13,951 nucleotides of DNA from Halobacteriales archaeon QH_8_67_36 (GTDB taxonomy: Archaea > Halobacteriota > Halobacteria > Halobacteriales > Haloarculaceae): positions 1-13,951 of the forward strand of contig PXQZ01000094.1 in NCBI GenBank assembly GCA_003021755.1, given 5' to 3'. Numbering within the stretch: position 1 is the first letter of the stretch; every line of letters begins with the position of its first letter. A model generated the notes under the pieces. It did no database searches and had not been told where the DNA came from. It saw nothing but the letters and a program-made list of their open reading frames with translations. Both the position numbers and the translations under genes were made by a program. Shown here piece by piece: positions 12,323-13,951 of the stretch.

Positions 12323-12658
12323 TCAGCCGGCCGAAACCGGCTCGAACACCGGAACGAGGGGCTCCGCATCCGACGGCTCACAGACCTTGATACGGCCGTC
12401 ACCCGCGACGAAGACGTTCCAGCCGGCGATATGAAGGCCGAGAAGCCCACAGGTGTTCGTCGCCGAACTCAACAACAGCGTGTCGAGCGCTTCGAGGTCG
12501 AGTTCGCCGGAGAGCGGCGTGAGTTCCATCGGGTCGACGCCTTCCGCGGTCGCGACTGCGTCGACGATCACCATCGAGGGTGCTCGACGGCGTTCGGTCC
12601 AGTCAGTCTCGTGGACGGGTGTGCATCGACACTGCACTGACTCGTGATCCGTGGCCAT
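12323..12658 (-). CDS. Stand-alone HalOD1 output-domain protein
   Basis: A 111-residue protein whose residues about 28-95 match the halobacterial output domain HalOD1: SMVIVDAVATAEGVDPMELTPL, then LDLEALDTLL, then HIAGWNVFVAGDGRIKV. The domain is widespread in haloarchaea, alone or attached to sensory modules, and is presumed to act in signalling or regulation; its biochemistry is not established. The protein has four cysteines (10, 12, 70, 93), including a CRC motif near the N-terminus, many for a small haloarchaeal protein. I chose the ATG at 12658: the frame is open to 12745, but a TATA box 26 bases before 12658 indicates a leaderless transcript from there. The longer version would start upstream of the promoter. 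Confidence 0.85.
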   Translation of the reverse strand: MATDHESVQCRCTPVHETDWTERRRAPSMVIVDAVATAEGVDPMELTPLSGELDLEALDTLLLSSATNTCGLLGLHIAGWNVFVAGDGRIKVCEPSDAEPLVPVFEPVSAG

Positions 12659-12680
12659 AGCTATCTGTTGGAGAGTTATC

Positions 12681-12688
12681 ATAAAAAG
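12681..12688 (-). promoter_or_regulatory. TATA box of the HalOD1 gene
   Basis: The minus strand reads CTTTTTAT in a 30-base AT-rich patch. Its centre is about 26 bases before the ATG at 12658, which fits a leaderless transcript and decides the start codon of this gene. Confidence 0.65.
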
Positions 12689-12790
12689 ATTTATGAAACA
12701 CGATCGAACGTGCACACGGTTATTTCCATCATGTCGACTTCGCACGGCCCCTATCGCAGTTTACCAGCGGTTGCCGGAGCCGGAGTATAG

Positions 12791-12805
12791 ATGTCAATGT
12801 GACAT
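12791..12805. other. Palindrome in the gap between moaA and the HalOD1 gene
   Basis: ATGTCA-ATG-TGACAT is a perfect inverted repeat of six-base arms with a three-base centre. It lies in the 204-base gap between the moaA stop (12863) and the HalOD1 start (12658), about 135 bases upstream of the latter. It has the form of a dimeric regulator's binding site. I see no gene in this gap on either strand. Confidence 0.35.
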
Positions 12806-12862
12806 GTCCGGACCCGTGTAGTACTCCAGGCTCGGGATCGGTACATCGAGACGAGAACCCTA

Positions 12863-13840
12863 TCAGTCGTCGTCGGCGGCGATCGGCTCCTCGGCTGGAC
12901 CGCGCTCGACGTACTCCTCGTTGACGACCCATTCGCCGTCGTCGTTCCGGATCATGTACTCGCCGTAGTATGGGACCCGGTTGGCGACCGTCTCGCGGAA
13001 CGTCTCGCGTATCTCGGTCCGATTGAGACAGCCCTTCAGTTTACCATCGTGTGTCACGCGCACGCGATGACAGTTGTCACAGAAGTCGGTGTTCTCGACG
13101 GGGTCGACGATTTCGACCATCCCTTCCCCGTCCCCGTCGTCGTCGCCGACCCAGTAGCGCTTGCGGTCGTGCATCTCCCGTACCTCGATTCGGTCGGCCT
13201 GCTCGGCCAGCCAGTCGTGGACCCGCTGGATGTCGATGGCCCACTCCGGTCGCCCGACGAGTTCGGGCATGTACTCGATGAGTTGTAACCGCAGGCCCTC
13301 GTTTTCGGCGACGTGGTCGACCATCTCGGGGACGTATCCCGCCGTGGGCTCGAAGACGACCATGTTCAGCTTCACCGGGTCCAGCCCCGCATCCAGGGCT
13401 GCCTCGACGCCCTCGATGACCTGCTCGTAGGCGCCGCTCTTTGTTATCTCGGCGAAGGCCTCCCGGTCGATGGCGTCCTGTGAGACGTTCACCCGCTCCA
13501 GGCCGGCATCGACGAGGTCCGGGGCACGGCCGGGGAGGAAGGTGCCGTTCGTGGTCATCGACACTTCCATCCCGTCGGGCGTCCGGCGGATTATCTCCGC
13601 TAGGTCACCCCGCAGCATCGGCTCGCCGCCGGTGAACTTGACGGCCTCGACGTCGAACTCCCGGGCGACCTCCAGAAAACGGACGACGTCGTCGGTCTCC
13701 ATCTCGTGGTCCTGAGCCTCCATCGGCCCGCGCGTGTCCCCCAGCCCCTCGTTGTGACAGTAGACGCAGTCGAAGTTACACCGGTCCGTGAGGGAGACGC
13801 GAACCTGTGACACCTCCCGCCCGTGGTCGTCCTCTAACAC
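12863..13840 (-). CDS. moaA: GTP 3',8-cyclase MoaA (molybdenum cofactor biosynthesis)
   Basis: A radical SAM enzyme that rearranges GTP to 3',8-cyclo-7,8-dihydro-GTP, the first step of molybdopterin synthesis. The 325 residues carry the radical SAM cluster motif CNFDCVYC (Cys21, Cys25, Cys28), the SAM-binding FTGGEP at 69-74, TTNGT at 96-100, and the second cluster at Cys254, Cys257 and Cys271 within FCDNCHRVRVTHDGKLKGC, where the RxR arginines bind GTP in the family. The start is GTG at 13840, giving MLEDDHGREV, the usual haloarchaeal beginning. A TATA box 28 bases upstream implies a leaderless transcript. The longer open frame, 30 residues further, would begin before the promoter. The C-terminus is acidic and lacks the Gly-Gly end of bacterial and human MoaA. 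No other cofactor gene is nearby. Confidence 0.95.
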   Translation of the reverse strand: MLEDDHGREVSQVRVSLTDRCNFDCVYCHNEGLGDTRGPMEAQDHEMETDDVVRFLEVAREFDVEAVKFTGGEPMLRGDLAEIIRRTPDGMEVSMTTNGTFLPGRAPDLVDAGLERVNVSQDAIDREAFAEITKSGAYEQVIEGVEAALDAGLDPVKLNMVVFEPTAGYVPEMVDHVAENEGLRLQLIEYMPELVGRPEWAIDIQRVHDWLAEQADRIEVREMHDRKRYWVGDDDGDGEGMVEIVDPVENTDFCDNCHRVRVTHDGKLKGCLNRTEIRETFRETVANRVPYYGEYMIRNDDGEWVVNEEYVERGPAEEPIAADDD

Positions 13841-13863
13841 GTCCGACCCTACTGTGCCCAGCG

Positions 13864-13871
13864 TTATAAAA
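13864..13871 (-). promoter_or_regulatory. TATA box of moaA
   Basis: The minus strand reads TTTTATAA, a strong haloarchaeal TATA element centred about 28 bases before the GTG at 13840. This supports a leaderless moaA transcript and the choice of the GTG start. I see no gene in the last 111 bases of the window (13841-13951) on either strand. Confidence 0.65.
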
Positions 13872-13951
13872 CGATACAACAGTACCGAATCCGTCCCCAC
13901 TCGCTGCCGTGGCACATGACATCGCGTCACTTGTGACCCGCTCGTTCGGAG

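Noticed and set aside
12659..12745. 29-residue N-terminal extension of the HalOD1 protein
   Set aside because: It crosses the TATA box and AT-rich promoter, so it would not be transcribed from that promoter.
13841..13930. 30-residue N-terminal extension of MoaA
   Set aside because: It starts before the TATA box, and the GTG at 13840 gives the usual haloarchaeal MoaA N-terminus.
1..13951. CRISPR arrays, insertion sequences, prophage or toxin-antitoxin genes
   Set aside because: No regularly spaced direct repeats, transposase or integrase motifs were seen; the RHH gene has no small toxin gene beside it.

Overview
The window is about 14 kb of a high-GC haloarchaeal chromosome. The evidence is strongly acidic proteins, strong G/C preference at third codon positions, TATA-type promoters sitting about 26-30 bases before start codons (leaderless transcription), archaeal ribosomal protein and RNA polymerase subunits, and a HalOD1 domain. 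The gene order and the ribosomal protein sequences look Haloarcula-like (family Haloarculaceae). I cannot name the genus from the sequence alone. All recognised genes lie on the minus strand except one small hypothetical gene at 11964-12266.

Read in the direction of transcription (high to low coordinates), the right end holds moaA (molybdenum cofactor, 12863-13840), then a stand-alone HalOD1-domain protein (12323-12658), then the oppositely oriented 100-residue hypothetical gene. Next comes the information-processing block: tRNA-Ser(GCT), rps13, rps4, rps11 and rpo3, then tRNA-Leu(CAG), rpl18e, rpl13, rps9, rpo10, rpo6, eno and rps2. The protein genes mostly overlap by 1-7 bases (ATGA, TAATG, ATGGTAA), which implies translational coupling. 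The two tRNA genes head the two halves and lie only about 20 bases before the next start codon. The second half corresponds to the known haloarchaeal 'S9 operon'.

After rps2 comes an accessory stretch (about 2866-5505): two tandem DUF5518-like small membrane proteins, a soluble cytochrome P450 and a ribbon-helix-helix (CopG-like) regulator. It separates rps2 from the isoprenoid genes mvk (mevalonate kinase) and ipk (isopentenyl phosphate kinase), which are usually close to rps2 in archaea. mvk and ipk overlap by four bases and act early and late in the archaeal mevalonate route to isopentenyl diphosphate for ether lipids and carotenoids. The left edge cuts a membrane protein with two transmembrane segments and a very long acidic tail.

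No CRISPR array, insertion sequence, prophage or defence system is visible. There is no gene-free stretch longer than about 220 bases. The most unusual items are an 80-base inverted-repeat structure between rpo3 and tRNA-Leu, a perfect inverted repeat abutting the TATA box of the ribbon-helix-helix gene, an extra low-complexity segment with a palindrome inside rpl13, and the P450/DUF5518/RHH block itself. I see no clear evidence for a wholly new biological system.
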